From the NCBI RefSeq assembly GCF_025770765.1, contig NZ_JANZKY010000010.1, positions 1 to 64,000 of the forward strand: a DNA stretch of 64,000 nucleotides, read 5' to 3'. The stretch comes from Propionivibrio soli (GTDB taxonomy: Bacteria > Pseudomonadota > Gammaproteobacteria > Burkholderiales > Rhodocyclaceae). Numbering within the stretch: position 1 is the first letter of the stretch; every line of letters starts with the position of its first letter. The position numbers were made by a program, and so were the translations under genes. Positions 9,554-17,778 of the stretch are shown here, in pieces. The notes under the pieces were generated by a model. It did no database searches and was not told where the DNA came from. It worked only from the letters and a program-made list of their open reading frames with translations.

Positions 9554-10632
9554 CAGCGTATCGTCCTTTCCTCTCCGTCCTTCTCGAACAGATGACAATT
9601 CGCCGGCGGTGCATAAACAACCACCGCATCGCCGATTTGCGTCGACTGCTGGCCTTCGCAATGGAGCGTGATCCGTGTGTTTCCATCGGGCAACATGCCG
9701 TAGATCAGGCAATGTCCACCCAGTTGCTCGACTTCGACGACCTTAAGGGCGAGCGACAGGGCTCCCGGAGACTCTTCGAGACTCAAGTGCTCGGGGCGGA
9801 CACCGAGCATATAGGTCTTTCCCTCGGCAAGACCACTCTCGATATCTAGCGAGAACGCTGTCCCAAAGGTGGTCGCCAAGCGGCTGCCCGCCTCACTCCT
9901 GACAGGCAGGAAATTCATCTGCGGCGATCCGATGAAACCGGCGACGAAACGATTGGCCGGCCGGTTGTAAAGCTCGAGCGGCGACCCGACCTGCTCGATC
10001 CTCCCCTGGCGCAGGACGACGATCTTGTCGGCCATCGTCATGGCCTCAACCTGATCATGAGTCACATAGATCATGGTCGAGCCGAGCCTGCGATGCAGAC
10101 CGGTAATCTCACTGCGCATCGAGACGCGCAGCTCAGCATCGAGATTCGATAGGGGTTCGTCGAACAGGAATATCTTCGGCTCACGCACGATGGCCCGACC
10201 GATCGCTACGCGCTGCCTTTGCCCTCCGGAGAGCTGGGTGGGTTTTCTTTCGAGCAGCGTGTCGAGACGCAGCAGCTTCGCGGCTTCGCCCACTTTTGCT
10301 TTGATCGCGGCTTTCGGCAGCCCCATGTTTTCCAACCCGAAGGCCATGTTCTGGTAGACCGTCATATGCGGATAGAGCGCATACGACTGGAAAACCATCG
10401 CCAGTCCGCGGTCGGCGGCGCGGACATCGTTTACGCGTTCGCCTTCGAGAAAAATGTCGCCGCTCGATGCGTGTTCCAGCCCGCAAATCAGGCGTAACAG
10501 CGTCGACTTGCCGCAACCCGACGGGCCGACGAAGACGACGAATTCACCATCGTCCACCTGCAGGTCGACCCCGTGGATTACGCGCGTCTCGCCAAAGTCC
10601 TTGATGATTTTCTTCAGTTCCAGTGACGCCAT
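9553..10632 (-). CDS. CUT1 ABC importer ATP-binding protein (UgpC/MalK/SmoE type)
   Basis: A 359-residue ATPase with Walker A GPSGCGKST (about residues 37-45), Q-loop MVFQSYALYPHM, signature [15 protein letters not shown], Walker B FLFDEPLSNLD and a C-terminal regulatory domain with TOBE/OB-fold features. It energises the two permeases encoded immediately upstream; the gene starts where the permease gene ends (10632/10633). Gene order binding protein, two permeases, ATPase, GH31 matches a CUT1 sugar operon. Its place between the SQ genes suggests uptake of SQ or SQ glycosides, as SmoEFGH does in Agrobacterium, but the sequence itself does not show the substrate. Confidence 0.9.
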   Translation of the reverse strand: MASLELKKIIKDFGETRVIHGVDLQVDDGEFVVFVGPSGCGKSTLLRLICGLEHASSGDIFLEGERVNDVRAADRGLAMVFQSYALYPHMTVYQNMAFGLENMGLPKAAIKAKVGEAAKLLRLDTLLERKPTQLSGGQRQRVAIGRAIVREPKIFLFDEPLSNLDAELRVSMRSEITGLHRRLGSTMIYVTHDQVEAMTMADKIVVLRQGRIEQVGSPLELYNRPANRFVAGFIGSPQMNFLPVRSEAGSRLATTFGTAFSLDIESGLAEGKTYMLGVRPEHLSLEESPGALSLALKVVEVEQLGGHCLIYGMLPDGNTRITLHCEGQQSTQIGDAVVVYAPPANCHLFEKDGEERTIR

Positions 10633-11682
10633 TTATTTGACTCCCGCCGAGGCGATGCCCTGAGTGATGTGTTTTTGCAAGAAGGCGAAGACGACCGTGA
10701 CCGGCAGCAAGGTGATTACGGTCATGGCCAACAGGTAATTCCACTGGGTAATGAGATCGCCCTGGAACGCGTTGAGCGCGAGCTGTAGCGTGAATTTCTC
10801 GGCCTTGGAAAGCACGATCAGAGGCCACAGGAAATCGTTCCAGCGCCACATGATCGAGAAGATGGCAAGCACGGCAAGCGCGGGGGCCGACAACGGCAGC
10901 ATGATGCGCCAGTAGATTTGCCATTCGCTGGCGTGGTCCATGCGCGCAGCCTCGAGCAGCTCGTCGGGAATGGTGAGCATGTATTGCCGCAGCATGAACA
11001 CGCCTGTCGGCGTGGCAACGGCCGGCCAGATCACCGCCCACAGGCTGTTCAGCAATCCGAGTTCGGTCACGACCAGGAAGTTCGGCACAAGCACGATCGC
11101 CGGCGGCACCATCAGTGTGGCGATGATGAAGAGGAAAACACCGGAGCGCCCCCGAAACTGGTATTTCGACAATGCGAATGCGGCCATCGAGTTGAACAGC
11201 AACGTGATCACCGTGGCCACGATCGTGATGAATACCGAATTCCAGAGGTATTTTCCGAAGTCGAGCTTCCTCATCAGGTCGGAGTAGTTCTCAGTCGCCA
11301 GACGGAATTCGCGCACCGGCTGGCGATCCTTGATGTTTACGCGGATCGGTTCTTCGGGTTTCGCCGGGTCGACATACGTAGCCATCAGGCCGATACGCCG
11401 TATTTCCGGCAACTCCTTCATGGTGCCGTCGGGCAGCTTGACGCGAAAAACCGGTTTCGGTTTCTCTTCACCTGGCACCATGACTGACTTCTGCCCGTAG
11501 GGAAGGAGCGTCGGCGGGAATTCACTCAAGGCGGCTTCGGTCTTGAATGACGAGGCAACCAGCCAGAGGACGGGCCCGAACATCAGGAACAAGCCGACGC
11601 AGAGATAGGCGTAGGTGAGCCAGTCGGTCCAATGCAAGCGGCTGCGGCCCCGGGTGGCAGTGAGGTACGAGACGAGCTTCAT
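10633..11682 (-). CDS. CUT1 ABC importer permease (MalG/UgpE type)
   Basis: A 349-residue inner-membrane permease with an N-terminal transmembrane helix (about residues 23-43), an unusually long periplasmic insertion of roughly 120 residues, then the five-helix permease core. The EAA motif that docks the ATPase reads EAARMDHASEWQIYWRIMLP. The start ATG overlaps the stop of the preceding permease by four bases (ATGA), which sets the start firmly against a longer in-frame extension. It pairs with the MalF-type permease to form the translocation channel. The long charged first loop, including LPDGTMKELPEIRRIGLM, is larger than in typical MalG proteins and occurs in a subset of CUT1 permeases. 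Confidence 0.9.
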   Translation of the reverse strand: MKLVSYLTATRGRSRLHWTDWLTYAYLCVGLFLMFGPVLWLVASSFKTEAALSEFPPTLLPYGQKSVMVPGEEKPKPVFRVKLPDGTMKELPEIRRIGLMATYVDPAKPEEPIRVNIKDRQPVREFRLATENYSDLMRKLDFGKYLWNSVFITIVATVITLLFNSMAAFALSKYQFRGRSGVFLFIIATLMVPPAIVLVPNFLVVTELGLLNSLWAVIWPAVATPTGVFMLRQYMLTIPDELLEAARMDHASEWQIYWRIMLPLSAPALAVLAIFSIMWRWNDFLWPLIVLSKAEKFTLQLALNAFQGDLITQWNYLLAMTVITLLPVTVVFAFLQKHITQGIASAGVK

Positions 11683-12596
11683 TTGGCACGCTCCCCGGCT
11701 GATTCGGCCTTCGTGACCCGCAGCTGCAGTAGCGTTAGCACGATCAATGCGAGCGCAAGCAGAAGCGAACCCGCCGCCGCAATGCCGTAGAGGCGGATCT
11801 GCTCCTGGAATGCCGTCTGATAGATGTATTGGACGACGAACATGGTCGCCGAGCCCGGACCACCCCCGGTGAGCACGAAGACGTTGTCGAAGGTCTGTAC
11901 CGCACGGATGGCGCCGAGGACGCCGACGACGATCATGTTCGGCATCAAAAGAGGAAGCGTGATTCGCCACAGTGTTCGCCACGGCGAGGCGCGATCCATT
12001 TGCGCCGCCTCGTACAGATCGGCTGGGATAGCCTGCAGACCGGAAAGCAGGATCAACGTGTAAAACCCCATTTGCGACCAGATGCTGACGAAGGTGACCC
12101 AAAAGAAGGCCCATTCGGGCTCGCCGAGCCACAGTACGGGCTCGCCGCCGATCGCGACGACGATGGCATTGAGCAGTCCGTCACGTTGCAGAATCCACTT
12201 CCAGATCAGGGAAACGACCACCGGCGAAAGCAGGACCGGATAGAAGAAAACGCCGCGCCAGAATCCACGACCGATGATCTTGCGGTTAAGCACGAGCGCA
12301 GTGATGAGACTGAAGAGGATCATCAGCACGACCTGCAGCACCGAAAAATAGGCGGTGTTCCAAACGGCCCGCCAGAACAGGTCTTTGCGGCAGGTGGAGA
12401 CGTCCCAATAGTTCTTGCAGTCGAGCAGGGTCGCCATATTGTCCCAGCCGACGTAGGGACGGTCTTGCGGATAGAGCTGAACTCCGCCGGTGAAGGCGTA
12501 GTAGAAGTTGATGACGATCGGCAAGAACGTGAAGACGCCGAAGATCACCAGATTTGGCGTGAGGAAATACCAGGGAGTACGCGCCGCCTTATTCAT
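11679..12596 (-). CDS. CUT1 ABC importer permease (MalF/UgpA type)
   Basis: A 305-residue permease with six predicted transmembrane helices, the first at about residues 9-31. The coupling motif is EAAQMDRASPWRTLWRITLP, followed by the family-typical VQTFDNVFVLTGGGPGSAT. It forms the channel with the MalG-type partner encoded next. The gene starts at 12594-12596, 187 bases after the binding-protein gene; that gap holds a GC-rich hairpin expected to lower permease relative to binding-protein mRNA. Confidence 0.91.
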   Translation of the reverse strand: MNKAARTPWYFLTPNLVIFGVFTFLPIVINFYYAFTGGVQLYPQDRPYVGWDNMATLLDCKNYWDVSTCRKDLFWRAVWNTAYFSVLQVVLMILFSLITALVLNRKIIGRGFWRGVFFYPVLLSPVVVSLIWKWILQRDGLLNAIVVAIGGEPVLWLGEPEWAFFWVTFVSIWSQMGFYTLILLSGLQAIPADLYEAAQMDRASPWRTLWRITLPLLMPNMIVVGVLGAIRAVQTFDNVFVLTGGGPGSATMFVVQYIYQTAFQEQIRLYGIAAAGSLLLALALIVLTLLQLRVTKAESAGERAK

Positions 12597-12741
12597 CGAG
12601 CCCTCCCCTCGTTGGCAACAAGATGCATCGCTAATCCTTGCAAGGCGACCGGTAAGGTCCGGCCGGCAGTTCCGTAGCCCGGCTCATCGGCCAATCTCAC
12701 GGATACCGTGGCCGGGTAAAGGGACCGGGACTCCGGCCCCC

Positions 12742-12757
12742 GGCGCCGCGCGGCGCC
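12742..12757 (-). terminator. Hairpin between binding-protein and permease genes
   Basis: A perfect 16-base palindrome, GGCGCCGCGCGGCGCC, lies 26 bases after the stop of the binding-protein gene and before the permeases. It has no T-run on the minus strand, so it more likely protects the 3' end of the binding-protein mRNA or attenuates than fully terminates. Confidence 0.5.
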
Positions 12758-12783
12758 CTTCCCGCACGGCTTGTTCGAACGAG

Positions 12784-14073
12784 TTATTTGGCGGCGCCTT
12801 TCACCTGTTCGTCCATGTCCGCCGCAAGACGCGCGATCGCATCGTCCGCCGATAATTCCCCGGCAACCGCTTGTCCGAGACGCTGCGCCGTGGGCAGAAA
12901 CACGGCCCGGTTGAGCCCGTAGCCTTGAAGCTCGTAATTCGCCTTGGCGATCTTCGGAACGTCGGCGACAAAAGTGTTCAGCGCGGTCTTGGCCGCCGGC
13001 GACACGTCATAGTTCACACCGGCTTTCGCGACGCCAAGATGTGCCGGAATGTTCTCGGTCTTGGCCATCAGCTCGGCATAGACGGCATCGCCCGCCAGGA
13101 AGTCGAGGAACTTGGCCGCCGCCGCCGGGTTCTTCGTGCGCTTGAAGGCAACATACGCCGCTCCACCCGGCATCGCCGTACACGCCGCCGGACCACAAGG
13201 TGCCGGAATGACGGCCCAGTCGAAGGCCTTGCTTGCCTGGGAGCTCATCCGCCTGACTTGCCAGGAGCCCGAGTAGTACATGACGACGCGGCCGTTGACG
13301 AATTCGTCAAAAGCGTCGCGATACTGGGAACCGCCGACACCACCCCAGACCTCTTTCGGCATCAGGCCGTTCTTGTGCCAATCGATGAATTTCTTGGCCG
13401 CCGTCTTGTATCCCTCGTCCATGATCGGCTTGCCTTTGTCATCGAAGATCTTTGCGCCATAAGCAACGGCCAACGGAGCGAAGCGGTGACCGCTACGATC
13501 CATCGCCATAGCGAACGGCGTCTTCGTCGCGTCAGCCACCTTCTTGGCCGCGGCCATCCAATCATCCCAGGTGGCCGTTGCGGGCGGCAACGGAATGTTT
13601 GCCTGCTCGAAGAGCGTCTTGTTCACGAAGCCGCCGGTGACCGTGAGTTGCGACATCAAGCCATAGATGCCTTTGCCCGCCGCCTTCTCTTCCGGCGAGC
13701 GGAACCAACTCAGCGTCGAGGCGAGGTTATCCTGCCAGTACTTGACGCGCGCTGCGCCAAGGTAAGGCGTAAGGTCGAGGTAGTACTTGTTGAGCCCGCC
13801 GAGGTCGGTTACACGCCCGATATCCGGGCCTTCACCCGCCGCCAGCTGCACCGGCAGCTGCTCGACGACGGCTTTGTAAGGAACCTTGTCGATCACGACC
13901 TTAATGCCCGGGTTCGCCGCCTCGAAGCGTTTGGCGATGTCGCCCGTGACTTCGCATTCGTTGCCGTCGGAGTAACACTGCACGCGCAGTTCCTGTGCAA
14001 CCGCCTGGGAACCGATGCCTAGAAGGACGCCGACTGACATCGCCACGATAATTCTGTTTCGCTGCAATTTCAT
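12784..14073 (-). CDS. CUT1 ABC importer solute-binding protein (candidate SQ/SQGro binder)
   Basis: A 429-residue extracytoplasmic solute-binding protein. The signal peptide runs to about residue 26 (AMSVGVLLGIGSQAVAQE). The mature part has the bacterial extracellular solute-binding family 1 fold; landmarks are FEAANPGIKVVID, LAAGEGPDIGRVTD, YYSGSWQVRRM and a C-terminal AVAGELSADDAI. The ATG at 14071-14073 follows a GGGGGT ribosome site. It heads the transporter part of the SQ arm, 175 bases below the isomerase gene. By analogy with SmoF of the sulfo-SMO clusters, which binds sulfoquinovosyl glycerol, it may bind SQ or its glycosides, but an ordinary alpha-glucoside would also fit because a general GH31 enzyme is in the same operon. 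Confidence 0.88.
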   Translation of the reverse strand: MKLQRNRIIVAMSVGVLLGIGSQAVAQELRVQCYSDGNECEVTGDIAKRFEAANPGIKVVIDKVPYKAVVEQLPVQLAAGEGPDIGRVTDLGGLNKYYLDLTPYLGAARVKYWQDNLASTLSWFRSPEEKAAGKGIYGLMSQLTVTGGFVNKTLFEQANIPLPPATATWDDWMAAAKKVADATKTPFAMAMDRSGHRFAPLAVAYGAKIFDDKGKPIMDEGYKTAAKKFIDWHKNGLMPKEVWGGVGGSQYRDAFDEFVNGRVVMYYSGSWQVRRMSSQASKAFDWAVIPAPCGPAACTAMPGGAAYVAFKRTKNPAAAAKFLDFLAGDAVYAELMAKTENIPAHLGVAKAGVNYDVSPAAKTALNTFVADVPKIAKANYELQGYGLNRAVFLPTAQRLGQAVAGELSADDAIARLAADMDEQVKGAAK

Positions 14074-14212
14074 AACCAGACCCCCGTTTGAAGTTGAACG
14101 AACGACCCGATCCGGCCGCCAAAGCTCCGTATCAGAAGAACACGCTACAGCGCCTGATGCCTCACCTCACTGGAAAAACCCTCTCCATCCCAACCACTTT
14201 CCATATGGACTG

Positions 14213-14236
14213 GCCCGCTTTCCCTGGTTGGCGGGC
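14213..14236 (-). terminator. Hairpin after the isomerase gene
   Basis: GCCCGC (14213-14218) pairs with GCGGGC (14231-14236) around a 12-base loop, 12 bases after the isomerase stop codon. No T-run follows; it may mark a processing or attenuation point between the catabolic genes and the transporter genes. Confidence 0.35.
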
Positions 14237-14248
14237 GCCCATACCTGC

Positions 14249-15595
14249 TTATGTCAGCTCGACCAGTTCCAGACCGAGATACTTGGCGATCTGGCGCAAA
14301 ACCGGGCGGTGCTCACCATACGTCAATGAACAATGGTGTTCCATGCCGGCGTCAAGAAGGCGTTGGCGGAACACATCGGCATTCGCGTCTAGCCGCGCTA
14401 CGCCCGACGTACCAGAATAGGCCAGCGGCGCTTTTTGCATCTCCCCCCCCGCCAGCATCATGCGCAATTTACCCTGCCCCTGCGTAACCCGGCACAGCGT
14501 GATGCGCCCTGGTTTAAGCGGAAACTGCGACAGCAAGGGCAGCTTCCGGTTCGAGTGAATCGTCGCTATCGGCTGCACGTCGGGATCGGCCATTTCGATA
14601 GGTGCCTGTCCACAATGCCAGAAGACGACCGTGTCGCTTTGAGCATCGATATCGACGAGGTCCGTATTAAATACGCCCTTCTCCGACGTCCACTGCAGAA
14701 TCAGCGAGGAAACGACGCCGTACATATCCGCCTCGCAACCACCGGGCCGGCGATCCTCGTTCATAAGCGCGATCGCACCGCACGCCGCACAGCCGTACTG
14801 AGTGAAAAACTCCGGCCAGCACCGCACGGCGATGCCGGCAAAGCCTTCGCTCTCGGCTCGCGAACGCAATTCCGCATAGACCTTCAGCGTCTTATGTGTC
14901 GCAGCCTGATCCATCTCCGCGAGGTTCGGGAAATCGGCGGCGCGACGCGCGAACGCCTCATCGGCGGACGAATCGGGAAGACGCTTGACGCTCTCGATGA
15001 ATTCGTCGACAGCCACTCGCTCCGACCGCACACCGAAACGCGACTCAAGCATATGGCCGTCGTAATTGCAGGCATCGAAACCCACCGGATGCTCACCGAC
15101 GACAAGAATCCGGGCTTCGGCGAGCTTCCGCACGACGGCTGCGGCGCGTGCCAGTTCTTCGATCTTGGCCAGGGTTTCGGTGCTCTCCGGCGCCCCGTGG
15201 ACGTTATCCAGCGTCTTCCCCAATCGGCTCAATGCATGGCTGGCGAGGTTTACGCCGCAAAAGGAATTGAGGCGTAGCCGCCCGCCCGTACGCGCTTCCG
15301 GAAACGTCCATACGATCAGCGGAACGCCCAGATCGCGGGCAATCGTCGCGCAAACGGAAGCATCGGTGAACGTCACCTGCAGGAGTAACAATACGTCGAT
15401 ACCCCGGGCATTGACCGCTGAGAATGCCGCGAGCGCCGGATCGCTATCGAAATGCAGAACCTTTTCCCCGACGATCTCGATTGGCAGGCGGCTTAACCCC
15501 GCCCACGCGGACTCGAAGACTTCTCGGGCGTAGTCGACGTCGAACGTAGAACGGCCAACGGCGATGACGCCAATTCTCGGTCTCTCTGAGTTCAT
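14249..15595 (-). CDS. sftI: L-fucose/L-arabinose-isomerase-type ketol isomerase, candidate sulfoquinovose isomerase
   Basis: A 448-residue protein of the L-fucose isomerase-like family, which uses a divalent metal for aldose-ketose conversion. The N-terminal Rossmann-like part begins RIGVIAVGRSTFDVDYA. Metal and catalytic residues are expected at the Glu and Asp of PGGCEADMYG and at the histidines of GMEHHCSLTYGEH near the C-terminus. In the context of the transaldolase, SftX-type protein, SQase and SLA reductase, the expected reaction is SQ to 6-deoxy-6-sulfofructose. This isomerase type, rather than the YihS (AGE) fold of the E. coli pathway, is what I recall from sulfo-TAL clusters. The start at 15593-15595 gives a normal N-terminus. 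The substrate is inferred, not seen. Confidence 0.75.
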   Translation of the reverse strand: MNSERPRIGVIAVGRSTFDVDYAREVFESAWAGLSRLPIEIVGEKVLHFDSDPALAAFSAVNARGIDVLLLLQVTFTDASVCATIARDLGVPLIVWTFPEARTGGRLRLNSFCGVNLASHALSRLGKTLDNVHGAPESTETLAKIEELARAAAVVRKLAEARILVVGEHPVGFDACNYDGHMLESRFGVRSERVAVDEFIESVKRLPDSSADEAFARRAADFPNLAEMDQAATHKTLKVYAELRSRAESEGFAGIAVRCWPEFFTQYGCAACGAIALMNEDRRPGGCEADMYGVVSSLILQWTSEKGVFNTDLVDIDAQSDTVVFWHCGQAPIEMADPDVQPIATIHSNRKLPLLSQFPLKPGRITLCRVTQGQGKLRMMLAGGEMQKAPLAYSGTSGVARLDANADVFRQRLLDAGMEHHCSLTYGEHRPVLRQIAKYLGLELVELT

Positions 15596-15655
15596 CAGTT
15601 TCCTCGCATGGTTTGCGGCACCTCGCCGCGCATTTGTGTCATTGCATCATCCCCC

Positions 15656-16396
15656 TCAAGAAAACAGGTGGCGAATAAAAAGATAGGAACCGATGCAAAA
15701 CAGGAATCCATGCACCAGCGCGTGATAGTTGATACGCCTTGCCTGCAATCGGTCCCAGGCTTTCACCCCGGCGTATAGGCCAAGCAAGAAGCTCGGCACT
15801 CCCCAGGCGAAGAGCGAGAACACTTCACCGGTCAGCAAGCCTTTGCTCCAAAAGCCGGCCATGGCCCCCACCATCTGCAGCATGAAGAAGAACACCAGGC
15901 TCGCCTTGACCTGATCCGCGGTCCACGACTGCATTGAGGCGAACGCAATGGCCGGCGGTCCCGGTTCGCCGACGCTCGCGCCCAATGTTCCCGAACAGAA
16001 ACCGGCCAGCGCCGACGAAAGACCGGCCGGCTGCCCGCCTCGCGCAACGGCCATTCTTCCCCGCAACGCATGGACCGACGAGACGACCAGGACGGTCCCC
16101 ATGGCGACGAGAATCCAGCGTGCCGGCATCAGCTTGAGTACGTTCGCACCCAGCAACGAACCAGGCAACGAAGCACCGGCCATGATGAAACCCGTCCGCC
16201 ATTGCACATGCTGGCGCATGCGGATGACGAGTGGGAACGTGATCAACCAGCCGAAAAGGCCGGCAACCGGAACGGCCAACTTGACGTCGAGCAGGAGTGA
16301 AAGCAAAGGCACAGACACGAGCGCGAGTCCGAATCCGGTTAGTCCCTGAACGAACGTCCCGAGCAGAATCACGGCGGCTACCCAGGCAGCTTCCAT
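15656..16396 (-). CDS. TauE/SafE-family anion exporter, candidate DHPS/sulfonate exporter
   Basis: A 246-residue membrane protein with about seven to eight hydrophobic segments and the TauE/SafE hallmarks: an N-terminal GTFVQGLTGFGLALVSVP, and its repeat-like second-half counterpart ALAGFCSGTLGASVGEPGPP. Members export sulfite, sulfoacetate and other organosulfonates across the inner membrane. It lies 35 bases after the SLA reductase and 60 bases before the isomerase on the same strand, so it probably removes the pathway end product DHPS. The ribosome site is GAGAGAACGAAGG before the ATG at 16394-16396. The cargo is inferred from context. Confidence 0.85.
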   Translation of the reverse strand: MEAAWVAAVILLGTFVQGLTGFGLALVSVPLLSLLLDVKLAVPVAGLFGWLITFPLVIRMRQHVQWRTGFIMAGASLPGSLLGANVLKLMPARWILVAMGTVLVVSSVHALRGRMAVARGGQPAGLSSALAGFCSGTLGASVGEPGPPAIAFASMQSWTADQVKASLVFFFMLQMVGAMAGFWSKGLLTGEVFSLFAWGVPSFLLGLYAGVKAWDRLQARRINYHALVHGFLFCIGSYLFIRHLFS

Positions 16397-16431
16397 TGCC
16401 TTCGTTCTCTCTGAAGACTCGCGTAGCCGGT

Positions 16432-17331
16432 TCAGCGTATGCCCGTCGGGGTCCGCAGCCCCGACGCGTCACGCAGGTGCTCTAGCACGGCAGTCCAATC
16501 CTGCCGCCCCCTCCCCTTGGCGCGTGCCTGATTGTAAATTTCCCTGGCCGCGGCCCCCATCGGAAGCGTCGTATGCAAGCGGTTCGCGACGTCGAGCGCT
16601 AGTCCGATGTCCTTATGGGCGTGGTCCACCATGAAAGCCGGCGAAAGATCACCCTTGAGCACTTTGCCGGGCCATGTCGTCGTGAAGTGCCCCTTGTTGG
16701 CAGGCGTCCCCTTCATCACCGTCAACGCCACGTCGAAATCCAGGCCAAGGGCTTCGCACAAGGTGGCCGCCTCGGCCGACAGCGCGTTCAGCGCGATGCT
16801 CATGTAGTTGTTGACGATCTTGACGCGGATGCCCATGCCCGGACCACCCGCGTTGACGAGTTCGTTCCCCATTAGCATCAGGACAGGTTTGGCGCGCTCG
16901 ATCTGCAATTCGGTTCCACCTGCCAGCAAGAGCAACGACCCCGTCACCGCGTGATCGGAGGTGCGGCCAACCGGCACGTCCATCATCTCAATCCCGATCT
17001 TCGCCATGCGGGCAATCAACTGGTCGGTCTGCAGCGGATGAATGGTCGACATGTCGATGACAAGCGCGCTAGACGCAAGCGTCGTGGTGGCCCCCTGATC
17101 GCCGAATAGAACGTCCTGAACCAAGTCGCCGTTGGGCAGCATGGTGATCAGGAACTCGGCACCCCGCGCCGCTTCGGCAGGACTGGCGCACCCCTTCGCG
17201 CCTGCCTGCGCAAGAACGTCCACCGCCGTGCGGTCGACGTCGAAAACCTGGAGCGTGTGCCCGCCCTTCATCAGATTGAGCGACATCGGCCGTCCCATTT
17301 GGCCGAGCCCGACAAACGCGATGACCGCCAT
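16432..17331 (-). CDS. yihU: 3-Sulfolactaldehyde reductase, YihU type
   Basis: A 299-residue beta-hydroxyacid dehydrogenase with the Rossmann motif [13 protein letters not shown] (residues 9-21). The sulfonate-binding residues described for E. coli YihU are all in register: Arg123 in DVPVGRTS, and Lys171, Asn174 and Ser178 in KIVNNYMS. Similarity to YihU recalled from memory is high over the whole length ([32 protein letters not shown]). It should reduce 3-sulfolactaldehyde to 2,3-dihydroxypropane-1-sulfonate with NADH. The start ATG at 17329-17331 follows a strong AAGGAGAGG. It is the first gene of the minus-strand arm and faces the 447-base divergent control region. Confidence 0.92.
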   Translation of the reverse strand: MAVIAFVGLGQMGRPMSLNLMKGGHTLQVFDVDRTAVDVLAQAGAKGCASPAEAARGAEFLITMLPNGDLVQDVLFGDQGATTTLASSALVIDMSTIHPLQTDQLIARMAKIGIEMMDVPVGRTSDHAVTGSLLLLAGGTELQIERAKPVLMLMGNELVNAGGPGMGIRVKIVNNYMSIALNALSAEAATLCEALGLDFDVALTVMKGTPANKGHFTTTWPGKVLKGDLSPAFMVDHAHKDIGLALDVANRLHTTLPMGAAAREIYNQARAKGRGRQDWTAVLEHLRDASGLRTPTGIR

Positions 17332-17395
17332 GACCTCTCCTTTTTGCCAAGCTTCGGAGCAGATATCCGAGGCAATGCTGGTTGTTTGTAGGCAA

Positions 17396-17431
17396 TTTAT
17401 ACCAACCACCGAAAAATAACAATCATAAACG
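17396..17431 (-). promoter_or_regulatory. Predicted promoter and operator of the yihU-tauE-sftI arm
   Basis: On the minus strand an extended -10, TGGTATAAAT, has TATAAA at 17396-17401. Its -35 region (about ATTGTT, 16 bases upstream) lies within a motif at 17408-17431 that contains GTTTAT, then TTGTTATTTTT. The same motif in the other orientation sits at 17620-17643; I count 17 of 24 positions identical. A repressor bound here would block RNA polymerase, fitting control by the CsqR-like DeoR protein. Confidence 0.55.
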
Positions 17432-17619
17432 CTCATTTTTTTACAAAAACCTCGCCAAGGGGTAGCCAACGAGCGACAAATTTTAAGTTAACATGTATTT
17501 TCAAACAGTTACAATAAAACCACTCTTGTGCAAACAAAGGTGAAGGCCACCGCCTCTCAGTAAAGTCAGTAAGAAATCAGCTGTTTCGGTCCAATACGGC
17601 GACGCTCGTTGTTGTTTAG

Positions 17620-17659
17620 TGTTTATTTCTGTTGTTTTTTGATTTATTCAGCGTAGAAT
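17620..17659 (+). promoter_or_regulatory. Predicted promoter and operator of the sftT-sftX-SQase arm
   Basis: On the plus strand TTGTTT (17632-17637) and TAGAAT (17654-17659) are spaced by 16 bases and form a fair sigma-70 promoter, 120 bases before the transaldolase start. The -35 overlaps the 24-base motif at 17620-17643 (GTTTATTTCTGTTG then a T-run), which matches the motif over the opposing promoter. GTTGTTT also occurs twice exactly 20 bases apart (17611 and 17631), a direct-repeat pattern often seen with DeoR-family repressors. Confidence 0.55.
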
Positions 17660-17778
17660 GATTTCGTCGCTGGACTCGAACGAATCGCGCCGCTGGCTTT
17701 GCGCCGTCGCGCAGCCGGAAGTGGCCGCAACGAGGATGGCGCGTACCGGTTTCGATCAATCAGAGAGGAGTGACGGCC

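Larger units (their letters stand above)
17332..17778. promoter_or_regulatory. Divergent control region of the sulfoquinovose locus
   Basis: These 447 bases separate the reductase (minus) and the transaldolase (plus) and are markedly AT-rich compared with their surroundings. They carry one predicted promoter for each arm, each overlapped by a similar GTTTAT-containing, T-rich motif; the motifs are listed separately. The inner segment (about 17460-17600) holds no further feature that I can name. No open frame here looks like a gene. Confidence 0.7.
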
